Assembly (NCBI GenBank): GCA_947591175.1
Contig: CANQDB010000037.1
Span: 1-11,221 of the forward strand
Origin: an uncultured Bacilli bacterium
GTDB taxonomy: Bacteria > Bacillota_I > Bacilli_A > RF39 > UBA660
DNA: 11,221 nucleotides
Direction of reading: 5' to 3'
Positions 1 to 8,062 of this stretch are shown here, in pieces (within the stretch, counting starts at the first letter, position 1; every line of letters begins with the position of its first letter). The translations under genes were made by a program, and so were the position numbers. The notes under the pieces are model-generated. The model did not search any database and was not told where the DNA came from. It worked only from the letters and a program-made list of their open reading frames with translations.

Positions 1-2861
1 GTTTCTTTGTATTCGACATCTTTTTCTAATTTGGCAATGGTTCTAGTAAGTTCTTCTTTTTCCTTTGATAACTCAACCAGTTCATTTTCGATGTTTAACA
101 ATTTATCTTTTTGATCTTTATATTCCTTTGTCTCAAGTAATTCTTCAATTGCTTTCTTATTTTGTTGATTTACTTGTAAATTCGTTTCTTTCTCAATTTG
201 TTCCTGTTTTAAATAAGTTAAATTGTTATCAATTTGATTATTTCGCTCTTGGTAATTATCTTTTATCTCTAATTTATTAAGGTATGATGTATGCGTACTT
301 TTTAACTCTTGAAGTAATGTGTAAATATTTTCGGTAACACTATCTACTTCCTTGTAAGAAACTAAATTAAGTGGAATGTGAAGTCCTTGGTTTTGGGTAA
401 GTATTTCTTCTTTAATTTGTTTAATTTGGCTATCTATCTGTGAAAGTTTCTCTTCTAGTTCTTTTTGTTGTTGATCAGTCCAAGCAAGCGACATTTTTAT
501 TTCTTCCATCTTTGTTACGACCATTTGAATTTCAGTATTTAAAGGAAAGTTTTTCATTTCTATATCGATTCTTGCTATTTTATCTTCATTGGTCTTTTGA
601 AGGTTGGTCAAAGTGTTTATTTCACTTATTAATAAATCTATTTTTTCTTGTATTTGTTTCAATTTAGTTTCTTTTAATTCTTTTCGTTTCAAGTAACCGA
701 TAAATTGTTGTTGATATTTTTTGTCAGCTATGGTATTTAACATATCTATTTTAGCAATACCACTATCTTGAATTGAGACGACATCATTGCTATCTGTACT
801 GATGCCCATTAAAATATCTTCGATGTATGTTTTGGAAATTTTACAGGTAGGTTCGACTTTAACATTAAAGTATTTTAAGAGATTATTTGGTTTCTTTTTA
901 GTCTTAGAAAGGTAAAGGACTGGTATATTTAATTTTTTAAGCCGTTCAATATCTTGTTCGTTTATTATCTTGGCATTAAGTAGGTTAAGTTCTAATAAAG
1001 AGGATTCGATATTATTTTTAATTTCTTCTTTTAAGTCATCTTTAAATTCAATACATTTATAAAGAGGAACAAAATCTATTCCTTCATTAACGAGAGTTTC
1101 ATCAACTAAAGGATTGCTGGAAGTAATCTCTAAGGTCTCTTGCTTATCTAGTTCGTCGTATTCTTTTTGTAAATCTATTTTGTCACGATTACGTAAATCT
1201 ATTTTATTTTGGATATTTAGATTTTCTTTTTCTATCTTGTTTATTTCTAGACGAGCAGTTCCTTGATAGATGTTTTTAGCCTCATTATAGTTATCTAAAG
1301 TGTAAGAATTCATTAAATCAAATATTTGTTTTTTGAAATTATCCTCTATTTTTAAAACACTATTATTGTTCACTTTATTGATAAAATCCTCTTGCCAATT
1401 TAAGATGCTATCTTTTAAATTTCGCGTTTGATTGTTATAATCCTGTTCTAATCTATGGTATTCACTCGTTAATTTTTCTAACGCAACTCTGGAAGATTCA
1501 CTTTCAAGAAGCATCTTTTGTTCTTTTTCTAGAAGTATTATTACTTTCTTAAGTTTTTCTTTATAACGTCTTAATGATAGGAAAATAGAATCAAAAGAAT
1601 AAGGTTGTTGTATTTTTTCTAAAAGTTCATCGGCAAAGAAAACTAATTCATCGAAGTAACCATCATCGGATAAATCTTTTAAGTCAACACAAGTAGTTTC
1701 TATTTCCTTTTTTAAGTGATAAAGTTCATCTTCTAAAGTTGCGAGTTTTTTGCCTATTTGGACCTTATCTTGTTCTTCTTGTTCAATCTTATTTGCTAGT
1801 TCTTCTATTTTTGTTTGTAAAGATAAAATGTTTTCTTCAATTTCCTTTAATGATTCGATTTTTTTCTTTAAATCCTCGTTATCAAGTTGTTTTTTAGTTT
1901 CATTATCGATGGTTATAGTTTCAACTACTTTGTCATAACGACTTTTTTTAGTTTCTAAATCATCTTTTATATTTTGAATTTCTTGACCTAAGGTTTCTTG
2001 TTTTTTAGTTACCTCAGTAGTTTCATCTTTAGCTTTTTTATAACTATTAGCCTTAGTCCACAATAAAAGTTCATTATAATTATGATATACTTTCAAAAAG
2101 TCAGTTAATGATTTGCTATTTTTTTCCAATTTTTCTATTTGTTCTTTCGTTTTGTTCATCTGTTCAATAGCTTCGGATAAAGGTCTTAAGTCTTCCTCAG
2201 TCAAAGGTTGTAAAACAGTATTCAAGATGTTAATTAAATGTGTAGGCTTATAGTCTTTTGATAACTTGTTACTTCGAAGTTGTAATAGTAATTTTATGAA
2301 TTCATCGTAAGTATCAAGGTTTGGGAACCCAAAAAGAAGTCTATTAACCATCGCTTTATAGTCTTTCATGCTGTCGGTCAATTCATTTATCGTACCCAAA
2401 CGTAATTTTAGTTCATTTTTTGATAGCGGTATCTTGTTAACAGGATCTTTATATAGAAAGAAATCTTTACCAATTCGTTTACCATCTTTTAATGAAAATC
2501 CCCAGGATTCAACAGGCCTACCCTTTCTTCCACGAAAACCAAGACCTATAGTAATATATTGGTTTTCGTGTTCGTTATAAGTTTCCATATATAAGTAAGA
2601 AATAGCTTCTTCTTTTTGAATAGAATCTTGGTAACCTAAAATGTAGTCTTCAATTTTTCGTTCTTTTGAACCAAATGGATCCAAACGATCTGGACTTTTA
2701 TTTCCATCTAGTATCAAAGGAATAAAGGATTGCATCGTGACCGATTTACCATTTCCATTACCACCTCGTAAAATAAGTTTGCCACCGTAAAAGTCGTATT
2801 CTTCTTCGTCATATAGCCAAAAATTTAATAGTCCAATTTTAGTCACTTTGAAATTATTCAT
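1..2861 (-). CDS. jetC: Wadjet type III JetC, SMC-like ATPase (TIGR02680 family), 3' end outside window
   Basis: This is the motor subunit of the Wadjet anti-plasmid complex, an SMC/MukB-like ATPase that forms dimers and extrudes DNA loops with JetA and JetB. I read 953 codons without a stop before the left edge. Family members are usually longer (roughly 1,300 residues), so the C-terminal coiled-coil arm and the signature/Walker B head half are missing from view. The N-terminus shows the typical opening: NFWLYDEEEYDF, then a Walker A GGNGNGKS at about residues 33-40, then VTMQSFIPLILDGNKSPDRLDPFGS, characteristic of TIGR02680. Long Glu/Lys/Leu-rich coiled coil follows, interrupted by a globular hinge-like segment at about residues 577-724 (nt 690-1130). 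The ATG at 2861 lies 8 bp inside the end of jetB, with GGAGGTG six bases upstream. Family assignment is confident; the Walker A and hinge are seen directly. Confidence 0.93.
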   Translation of the reverse strand, partial: MNNFKVTKIGLLNFWLYDEEEYDFYGGKLILRGGNGNGKSVTMQSFIPLILDGNKSPDRLDPFGSKERKIEDYILGYQDSIQKEEAISYLYMETYNEHENQYITIGLGFRGRKGRPVESWGFSLKDGKRIGKDFFLYKDPVNKIPLSKNELKLRLGTINELTDSMKDYKAMVNRLLFGFPNLDTYDEFIKLLLQLRSNKLSKDYKPTHLINILNTVLQPLTEEDLRPLSEAIEQMNKTKEQIEKLEKNSKSLTDFLKVYHNYNELLLWTKANSYKKAKDETTEVTKKQETLGQEIQNIKDDLETKKSRYDKVVETITIDNETKKQLDNEDLKKKIESLKEIEENILSLQTKIEELANKIEQEEQDKVQIGKKLATLEDELYHLKKEIETTCVDLKDLSDDGYFDELVFFADELLEKIQQPYSFDSIFLSLRRYKEKLKKVIILLEKEQKMLLESESSRVALEKLTSEYHRLEQDYNNQTRNLKDSILNWQEDFINKVNNNSVLKIEDNFKKQIFDLMNSYTLDNYNEAKNIYQGTARLEINKIEKENLNIQNKIDLRNRDKIDLQKEYDELDKQETLEITSSNPLVDETLVNEGIDFVPLYKCIEFKDDLKEEIKNNIESSLLELNLLNAKIINEQDIERLKKLNIPVLYLSKTKKKPNNLLKYFNVKVEPTCKISKTYIEDILMGISTDSNDVVSIQDSGIAKIDMLNTIADKKYQQQFIGYLKRKELKETKLKQIQEKIDLLISEINTLTNLQKTNEDKIARIDIEMKNFPLNTEIQMVVTKMEEIKMSLAWTDQQQKELEEKLSQIDSQIKQIKEEILTQNQGLHIPLNLVSYKEVDSVTENIYTLLQELKSTHTSYLNKLEIKDNYQERNNQIDNNLTYLKQEQIEKETNLQVNQQNKKAIEELLETKEYKDQKDKLLNIENELVELSKEKEELTRTIAKLEKDVEYKE

Positions 2862-4029
2862 TCATATCACCTCCAAATAAAGTAGTTTGTTCAGTTCCTT
2901 CTTTAGGAAAATAACCGGTAAGTTTTGAAACACCAGGATATACTTTGTAACCATTTTCATATTTCCGTAAAAAGTCGTAATCAATCATGTAAGAAGTAAC
3001 TTCTTCAAAGAAATCCTCAAGTGGCATATCTTTATAATATTTGCTGAATTTTGTTTGGTATCCTTGTTTCATGTCTTTTAAAAGACGCATAAGTTGTTCT
3101 TTAGTAATAAAGGCCACCTCATTTTGATCTAATTCCAATTCGTTAGCAGTTATTTTTTGAACAAGAATATTATTAATTAATAAAACAATATCAGAGATAG
3201 CTTTATTGTTTGGAAAATCAAATTTCTCTTGAGTTTCATCAGGAAATAATAGAACAGCCATATTTTTAGTAAGTTCTAATTCTCCCAAAGTGTATTTACT
3301 TAATTCTTGGTTGATATTAGCTCTAAATCTTCTCATGTAATCTATTTCAAATTCAGTTAAATCATCTGTATAACTTGCTAGTGAATAAAGTAAATGCCGA
3401 TAAACACGATATCTTCTTACATCTCCCATATTTTCGTTTTGATCTGTAAATTCATCATTTAAGAAATCTGTTAAATTATGGTAATCCCGGATGTTATTTT
3501 TAAACTCTCGAACATAGTAATTTGAAATTCCTGTCGTTTCATAAAGTCCTTCTGCTTGACTATCTTCAGTAAAGACATTTATTTCTTCAACAACTTTTAT
3601 GATCCCTAGTTCTTTTAAATGGTTAATTACATTCACGAGACATTTGCGGTGATGTAGAATGTTCCAATTAGGAATATGGTCTAGTTCCAAACTTGTAGCG
3701 GTATTTGTAATAAATTCAATTAAGTTTGAAAGGATGAATTGTTCTAGTTTGGGCTTGTCCTCTAAAAAGAGAAGAACTATCATAAGTAAGGTGTATTCCA
3801 TTGGGTCTTTAAAGTCTGTTATACCCATATAGGATTTGGCAACAGACGGAATTTTTTCTAGTTTGATAAAGCGGTCGTTAACAATCAAACGGCTACCTAA
3901 TTTAGTTTGAACGAAGTCTTTATAATAATCTAAATTGTTTTTAATATTGAAATAGATCTCTTGGTTTTGTTCTTTGACACACCAGTAATTATTTAGTAAA
4001 TATTCTAGTTCTCTTCCATTATTGTTCAT
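2854..4029 (-). CDS. jetB: Wadjet type III JetB, KITE-like subunit (DUF2398/TIGR02678)
   Basis: This 391-residue protein is the MukE/MksE-like partner that binds the JetA kleisin beneath the SMC heads. The N-terminal part shows the DUF2398 pattern: LLNNYWCVKEQNQEIY, then LGSRLIVNDRFIKLEKIP, then a Leu-rich helix EYTLLMIVLLFLED at about residues 77-90. The C-terminal part has QLMRLLKDMKQGY and a final segment ENGYKVYPGVSKLTGYFP, in keeping with the winged-helix end of the family. Its length fits DUF2398 proteins, which are longer than the JetB of type I systems. The start ATG overlaps the jetA stop as ATGA, with AAGGTG seven bases upstream. It sits between jetA and jetC with overlaps on both sides, so the three are co-translated. 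Family assignment is from pattern recall; the structural role is inferred from the Wadjet family. Confidence 0.9.
   Translation of the reverse strand: MNNNGRELEYLLNNYWCVKEQNQEIYFNIKNNLDYYKDFVQTKLGSRLIVNDRFIKLEKIPSVAKSYMGITDFKDPMEYTLLMIVLLFLEDKPKLEQFILSNLIEFITNTATSLELDHIPNWNILHHRKCLVNVINHLKELGIIKVVEEINVFTEDSQAEGLYETTGISNYYVREFKNNIRDYHNLTDFLNDEFTDQNENMGDVRRYRVYRHLLYSLASYTDDLTEFEIDYMRRFRANINQELSKYTLGELELTKNMAVLLFPDETQEKFDFPNNKAISDIVLLINNILVQKITANELELDQNEVAFITKEQLMRLLKDMKQGYQTKFSKYYKDMPLEDFFEEVTSYMIDYDFLRKYENGYKVYPGVSKLTGYFPKEGTEQTTLFGGDMNE
2868..2874 (-). promoter_or_regulatory. Ribosome binding site of jetC inside jetB
   Basis: GGAGGTG on the minus strand lies within the last codons of jetB, six bases before the jetC ATG at 2861. 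A second ATG at 2867-2865 is in the jetB frame (it encodes the Met of the final MNE) and cannot start jetC. The arrangement implies translational coupling of jetB and jetC. Confidence 0.8.
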
Positions 4030-5489
4030 TCTATATCACCTTCAAAGATTATCTCGACACCGTTCATAAAAAACACACCATCTTCTGAGGTTATTTTGCA
4101 AGTAGAATCTTTCTTATGTATTTGATAAGTTAAGCCAAATTCGGTTTCTTTATTTTTAGATGAAGATAGTAGTCTTTCAATATATCTACGTTCTACTTGG
4201 GATAAATTTATATCTCCTATTAAAGTAATTGCTTTATCTTTAATTAATCTTTTTAATATTTTTCGATTTTCTTCTTGAGCTTGCCGATATTCTTCTAAGA
4301 GTTTTCGCTTTTGCAAAGTTTTATCTTCGATAGGTGTCATGACTACTTTATCTTTTTTAGTACGAGTTCTTGGCACTAAAGCAATTTCGATTGCTGGGAT
4401 ATCGTATGATGGGATAACAGCATCAGTGTTAAGATTGGAGTAGCCAACATAATGTCTAACATTCTCAATACCGAAGATGACTGACGCATACCGATGGGCT
4501 TCGTCAATAGAATCCATTTTATCAAATAGTTTGCATAGATATTTGTATTCTTCACGACGATTAGTCATGTTCCCGTGTAGTTCAACTAAGGCATTGGCAT
4601 ACTTGGTTATTTTTACAATAATATTATCAGTGGTATCTAGTAATTTTTCACCTTCACTCAAATCAGTTGGAGTACCCATAAACCATTTAAATATACTTTT
4701 GATTTTGCCACGATTTACTTCAGTTAATTTTTTAAAATCAAAGTTCTTGTCTAGCATAGGTGTCTTTTTATAATGACCAGTGATTTTGCTTAAAAATTCA
4801 TCAATTAAAGTTTCATTCATTTCAGAAATACTACCTTTAATATTGTAGACATTTTTTTGATAACCCCTTATGAATTCTCTTAAATATTTTATAATTTCGC
4901 TTTTAAATTGGAGAAAAAGGATATTTTGCATTAACTCTTCTGATTTTGGTTCATTAAATTTTTTTAGGAAGTCTTGATAGTTTTCGTTTAGTTTCGTGAA
5001 ATCATCGTTTAAATTATCCCATAGATCGTTAGCCTCTTCGTCAGTTAATTCTTCAGCATGAGTTAATTGTTCACATTCCATACGTAGACGATCGAAGAGC
5101 TTTGGTTCAAGGGATGCTGTCTTAATTTCCATTTCTTCAAGGGAAATCGTTAAACGTTCTATCTCTGTTGCATATTCCGTAAGTTGATATCTAAATTTTT
5201 TGTTTTTAAATTCCTCGATAGTATTGGCATTCTTGGTATCTTGCATTTTTGAAAGACTCATCCAATCAACAAGGGTTTCTAAATCTCGTTCACATTCATC
5301 GATGGTATAATCATGAAATATAGTATTTTCCTTTAGTTCATTGAATACATCTTCTTTATAGAGCCAGTATTCAAGACGTTCATAGTGACGATAAAAGCAA
5401 CGCATAATTGGACGATAACGATAAGAGTTTTCAGTACTTAAATACTTTGTTTCAGAAATTTGTTTAGTTAATTTTTCATATACTTCCAT
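4026..5489 (-). CDS. jetA: Wadjet type III JetA, kleisin-like subunit (DUF2397/TIGR02677)
   Basis: This 487-residue first gene of the jet operon encodes the MukF/MksF-like kleisin that bridges the JetC heads and recruits JetB. The N-terminus carries the family hallmark YLSTENSYRYRPIMRCFY followed by HYERLEYWLYKEDVF (about residues 16-49), an N-terminal winged helix. Charged helical segments follow, including ERLTISLEEMEIKTASLEPKL and a 'TDEEANDLWDNLNDDF' stretch. A basic helix around LQKRKLLEEYRQAQEENRKILKRL (about residues 390-413) precedes the C-terminal winged-helix-like region. The ATG at 5489 is preceded by AAGGAG with a short 4-base spacing, and no better in-frame start is seen. The gene overlaps jetB by ATGA. 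A promoter with a LexA-like box lies 70-100 bp upstream. Confidence 0.9.
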   Translation of the reverse strand: MEVYEKLTKQISETKYLSTENSYRYRPIMRCFYRHYERLEYWLYKEDVFNELKENTIFHDYTIDECERDLETLVDWMSLSKMQDTKNANTIEEFKNKKFRYQLTEYATEIERLTISLEEMEIKTASLEPKLFDRLRMECEQLTHAEELTDEEANDLWDNLNDDFTKLNENYQDFLKKFNEPKSEELMQNILFLQFKSEIIKYLREFIRGYQKNVYNIKGSISEMNETLIDEFLSKITGHYKKTPMLDKNFDFKKLTEVNRGKIKSIFKWFMGTPTDLSEGEKLLDTTDNIIVKITKYANALVELHGNMTNRREEYKYLCKLFDKMDSIDEAHRYASVIFGIENVRHYVGYSNLNTDAVIPSYDIPAIEIALVPRTRTKKDKVVMTPIEDKTLQKRKLLEEYRQAQEENRKILKRLIKDKAITLIGDINLSQVERRYIERLLSSSKNKETEFGLTYQIHKKDSTCKITSEDGVFFMNGVEIIFEGDIE

Positions 5490-5534
5490 AACGGCTCCTT
5501 TTTACTTCTTCGTAACTAATATAATAAAAGTTAA

Positions 5535-5550
5535 TGATATATGTATATCA
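5535..5550. repeat. 16-bp operator-like inverted repeat in the jet leader
   Basis: TGATATATGTATATCA has 7-base complementary arms (TGATATA and TATATCA) around a TG centre. It starts a few bases downstream of the predicted jet transcription start. No U-run follows, so it is not a terminator. It could bind a dimeric repressor or be a chance A/T palindrome. Confidence 0.4.
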
Positions 5551-5560
5551 ACTGATTGCT

Positions 5561-5589
5561 ATTCTAACAAATGTTCGTTTGCTTTGCAA
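5561..5589 (-). promoter_or_regulatory. Sigma-A-type promoter of the jet operon
   Basis: On the minus strand, TTGCAA (5589-5584) is followed by a 17-base spacer and TAGAAT (5566-5561). This predicts a start of transcription near 5554 and a leader of about 65 bases before jetA. The promoter lies just downstream of the amidase terminator, so the jet operon can be transcribed independently. It is overlapped by a LexA-like box. Confidence 0.65.
5564..5577 (-). promoter_or_regulatory. LexA/DinR-like SOS box over the jet promoter
   Basis: The minus strand reads CGAACATTTGTTAG. The Bacillus-type LexA operator is CGAAC-N4-GTTCG, so the left half is perfect and the right half is GTTAG in place of GTTCG. 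It covers the spacer and most of the -10 box, where a repressor would block RNA polymerase. Its placement supports a real operator, but the degenerate right arm keeps this provisional. Confidence 0.5.
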
Positions 5590-5606
5590 TACCTTTTTGA
5601 TACAAA

Positions 5607-5629
5607 TTAAAAAAAGAGCCTTAGCTCCT
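5607..5629 (-). terminator. Intrinsic terminator of the amidase gene
   Basis: On the minus strand, AGGAGC-TAAG-GCTCTT forms a 6-bp stem with a 4-base loop, continuing into T's (seven T's at 5615-5609, two of them in the stem). The stem begins within the amidase TAG stop codon. It separates amidase transcription from the jet operon directly downstream. Confidence 0.8.
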
Positions 5630-6869
5630 ATCTTGGTATTATTAAAACTTGACCTGGTTGTAAGATTGTAGTAGTTAGGTTGTTCCTATCAATAAGCTGT
5701 TCAATTGGTACTTGGAATTGTTGTGAAATTCGATATAGGGTATCGCCTCTTTGCACCGTATATGTTTTATCAGTTGGATTTGTTTCACCAGAATTACCTG
5801 GCAAACGTAAAACTTGGCCGACACTTAGGATATCAGAGGCTAAGTTGTTTAAACTTCTTAAAGTGTTTACGGTAGTGTTATAGCGGTTAGCAATACTCCA
5901 TAAGGTGTCACCTCTTTGCACTGTATATAGCGTTGTTTGCTCAGTATTTGTTTCATTAACAGGTATTTGGAGAACTTGACCTATTTGTAAAATATCAGTT
6001 GTTAAGTGGTTTAAATCCCGAATTGTATTTACGGTTGTATTAAATTGATTAGCAATTTTCCAAAGGGAATCTCCTCGTTGAACGGTGTAAGTGATGGTGT
6101 CCATTGGTGTATCTTGGTTTCTAGGTATAATTAGTACTTGCCCTATTTGAAGGACGTTACTTGTTAAGTTGTTAGCTGTTCGTAAAGCATCGACTGTTGT
6201 ATTAAACTTTTGGGCAATAGACCACAAGGTATCGCCTTTTTGGACTGTGTATCTACCAGTTTCTTCACTTATTCCACCAGGTGGTGTATAGGTAACTCCA
6301 GCATAATTGGCTACAGCTTTAACGACTCCCTCGACATAGTCTAATAGATTGTTTTGAAGTTTTTGTACATCCCTTGGATTATCGATGAAACCATATTCAA
6401 TTAGTAAACTTTGGGTGTCCGGAGTAAGTCTTTGAATGTAGTAATAATCTTTACTTGGATCTTCTGGTAATCTCCTTTGATAAGTACCTCTTTTAATTTG
6501 TCCTTGGTTTCCAATTTCTTCCAGTATTAGTTCCGCTAGTTCGTCATTATTACGAAGTGGGTAGTAGACTTCCGCACCTTCCCCACCTCCTGCATTTACG
6601 TGATTAGATAAAATAAGTACATCTTCTCCATTACCAAAACTATTGACCATAGTATTGATTCGTTCTTCTCGTGTTAACGTACGATCTGTATCACGAGTTA
6701 TAGCAACAGGAATCCCTAAATCTTTTAACCTATTATACATATATTTGCCGGCCTCTAAAGTAAAATCTTTTTCTCTTAATCCATTAGATACTGCCCCCGG
6801 GTCATCACCACCGTGTCCATTATCTACGACTACTCCCTTTATATTTGCTCGTACATTACTTTCTTCCAA
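5628..6869 (-). CDS. N-acetylmuramoyl-L-alanine amidase (Amidase_3) with four LysM domains, no signal peptide
   Basis: This 413-residue zinc amidase is expected to cleave the bond between MurNAc and L-Ala in peptidoglycan. The catalytic domain covers about residues 10-192. Likely zinc ligands are H19 in DNGHGGDDPGA, E33 in LREKDFTL and H89 in SNHVNAGGG; the likely catalytic acid is E157 in IEYGFIDN. Four LysM domains follow at about 206-249, 260-303, 314-357 and 369-412, each starting YTVQ(R/K)GD(T/S)L and ending GQVL-x-(I/L)P. The nearest architecture I recall is CwlC-like Amidase_3 enzymes, though CwlC has SPOR-type repeats rather than LysM. No hydrophobic N-terminal segment is present, so export must need cell lysis, a holin or another route. 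TTG at 6869 is chosen because AAAGGAG lies eight bases upstream; a GTG at 6878 overlaps that site. It is monocistronic, between two terminators. It could be a phage-type or sporulation-type lysin. Confidence 0.9.
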   Translation of the reverse strand: MEESNVRANIKGVVVDNGHGGDDPGAVSNGLREKDFTLEAGKYMYNRLKDLGIPVAITRDTDRTLTREERINTMVNSFGNGEDVLILSNHVNAGGGEGAEVYYPLRNNDELAELILEEIGNQGQIKRGTYQRRLPEDPSKDYYYIQRLTPDTQSLLIEYGFIDNPRDVQKLQNNLLDYVEGVVKAVANYAGVTYTPPGGISEETGRYTVQKGDTLWSIAQKFNTTVDALRTANNLTSNVLQIGQVLIIPRNQDTPMDTITYTVQRGDSLWKIANQFNTTVNTIRDLNHLTTDILQIGQVLQIPVNETNTEQTTLYTVQRGDTLWSIANRYNTTVNTLRSLNNLASDILSVGQVLRLPGNSGETNPTDKTYTVQRGDTLYRISQQFQVPIEQLIDRNNLTTTILQPGQVLIIPR

Positions 6870-6877
6870 ATTGATCA

Positions 6878-6884
6878 CTCCTTT
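6878..6884 (-). promoter_or_regulatory. Ribosome binding site that fixes the amidase start
   Basis: AAAGGAG on the minus strand, eight bases before TTG at 6869. The upstream in-frame GTG at 6878-6876 shares a base with this site and cannot be used with it. This shortens the protein by three residues. Confidence 0.65.
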
Positions 6885-6969
6885 ATAGTAATGTATGATA
6901 TTTATCCCTGAAAGGCTACTTACAATTATTTAACTAAAGAATGTTGTTCCTTTATATTTTATAAGCACT

Positions 6970-7005
6970 AAAAAAGTGAGTTTCCCACTAACTTAAGGAA
7001 CTCAC
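6970..7005 (-). terminator. Intrinsic terminator of the restriction/HEPN/phosphoesterase gene run
   Basis: On the minus strand, GTGAGTTCC (7005-6997) pairs with GGAAACTCAC (6985-6976), with one bulged base and an 11-base loop. Six T's follow at 6975-6970. It lies 86 bp after the phosphoesterase stop and before the amidase. The rest of 6870-7090 holds only the amidase leader; I see no further gene. Confidence 0.75.
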
Positions 7006-7090
7006 AAATCAAATTTATTGGTGGAACTAAATCATATCTTCCAGTATCTCAACTAACTACTCACTTATTAATACTTTATTAATGCTATAG

Positions 7091-8011
7091 TTATAATTCT
7101 TTAGGACAATTAGGTTTATATCTAATATCACTAAATCCATATACCTTTTTACAATCGTTGCAAATAATAGCTATTTCATCTAATCCATAAATGTTTTCTC
7201 CATCGCCTTTTTGGATGATTATATTTCTTCCTTTACATTTAGGACAACATACTTTGTTTTTATGAATGGTTTCCTGACTACAAAAATCTCTTATTATTTC
7301 ATATCCATTTCTATCATACTTAGGAACAAATTCATCTTTTAAAAATATTTTTATTCTTCCAAACATAAACTCTAATTTATCAATTTTTTTCTCAGTATGA
7401 TAATGCCCACAATACCATTTATCATAATCAATATTTTCTTCAACTTTGTCTAGAAACATTTCCATTGATTTATCTACTTTTGATTGATCCAAACCTTGCA
7501 TAAATACTTCTTTGGGTTCATACTTTAAAGGGCAAGTATGTGTTAATACTACATCAAAATGTTTACCTTTAACTTTTTTTAAAATTTTTTCTTGTTCTTT
7601 TTGATTTAATTGCTCACCTTTAAACCATTGATATCCATATAATAAACGATATTCTTTGTCTATTGAATAAGCTCCTCCTATAACAAGAACACTTTTTCCA
7701 TCTATATTATAAGATTCACCATCTTTAGCAAATATAAGATAAGGATATTCTTCTTCAACAAATACCTTACCACCAAACATTTCTTTTTCTTTATATGATT
7801 TTATATTTTCAGGTCGTTCTTCATGATTTCCTCTAATACAAAATAATTTTAATTTAAAATCTTTTAAATATTTTTTAAGCATTATATCTTCATTATTGAG
7901 ATAATAATTAATTCCAGCATCTCCTAAGACTATTAAAATATCTTCGGTATTAGCATCCATCTTAAAGAGTCTCGAAAAATCTCTATGTGTGTCTCCTGTT
8001 ATATATATCAT
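7091..8011 (-). CDS. Calcineurin-like metallophosphoesterase with C-terminal zinc ribbon
   Basis: This 306-residue protein has a complete two-metal phosphoesterase motif set: D7 and H9 in TGDTHRD, D31 in VLGDAG, N62/H63 in RGNHEE, H158 in LTHTCP, and H203/H205 in CGHYHTE. The enzyme is therefore probably active on a phosphomono- or diester; the substrate cannot be told. After about residue 240 a tail adds C256-x2-C259 and C284-x2-C287, a treble-clef or zinc-ribbon-like pair not typical of the family core, which may bind nucleic acid or protein. ATG at 8011 is chosen because GGAGG lies nine bases upstream; a GTG at 8035 lies before that site. It is the last gene of the restriction-module run, 51 bp after the HEPN-like gene. 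Similar small phosphoesterases occur on phages and integrative elements. Its link with restriction is unknown. Confidence 0.85.
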   Translation of the reverse strand: MIYITGDTHRDFSRLFKMDANTEDILIVLGDAGINYYLNNEDIMLKKYLKDFKLKLFCIRGNHEERPENIKSYKEKEMFGGKVFVEEEYPYLIFAKDGESYNIDGKSVLVIGGAYSIDKEYRLLYGYQWFKGEQLNQKEQEKILKKVKGKHFDVVLTHTCPLKYEPKEVFMQGLDQSKVDKSMEMFLDKVEENIDYDKWYCGHYHTEKKIDKLEFMFGRIKIFLKDEFVPKYDRNGYEIIRDFCSQETIHKNKVCCPKCKGRNIIIQKGDGENIYGLDEIAIICNDCKKVYGFSDIRYKPNCPKEL

Positions 8012-8062
8012 TATAGTTAGCCTCCAATTAATCACATAGTAAATAGAGCAGTTATATATTTT

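Noticed and set aside
65..2580. Plus-strand open frames of 60-75 codons opposite jetC
   Set aside because: They are Phe/Leu/Ser-rich antisense readings of the Glu/Lys-rich coiled coil, without ribosome binding sites or family features.
4477..4773. 98-codon plus-strand open frame opposite jetA
   Set aside because: It is antisense to a well-supported gene and has no recognisable domain or upstream ribosome binding site.
5640..6260. Repeated DNA blocks of about 160 bp that look like a repeat array
   Set aside because: They are the coding sequences of four LysM domains in the amidase and are too divergent and in-frame to be CRISPR or mobile repeats.
6876..6878. GTG as start of the amidase
   Set aside because: It overlaps the AAAGGAG that must serve as ribosome binding site; the TTG at 6869 has an ideal 8-base spacing.
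6889..6897. Minus-strand CATACATTA before the amidase as a sigma-K-type -10 box
   Set aside because: It fits a mother-cell lysin idea, but I found no convincing -35 partner, the site lies very close to the ribosome binding site, and sporulation of the host is unknown.
8012..8035. GTG at 8035 as start of the phosphoesterase
   Set aside because: The GGAGG at 8025-8021 lies inside this extension, and the conserved fold begins at MIYITGDTH right after ATG at 8011.
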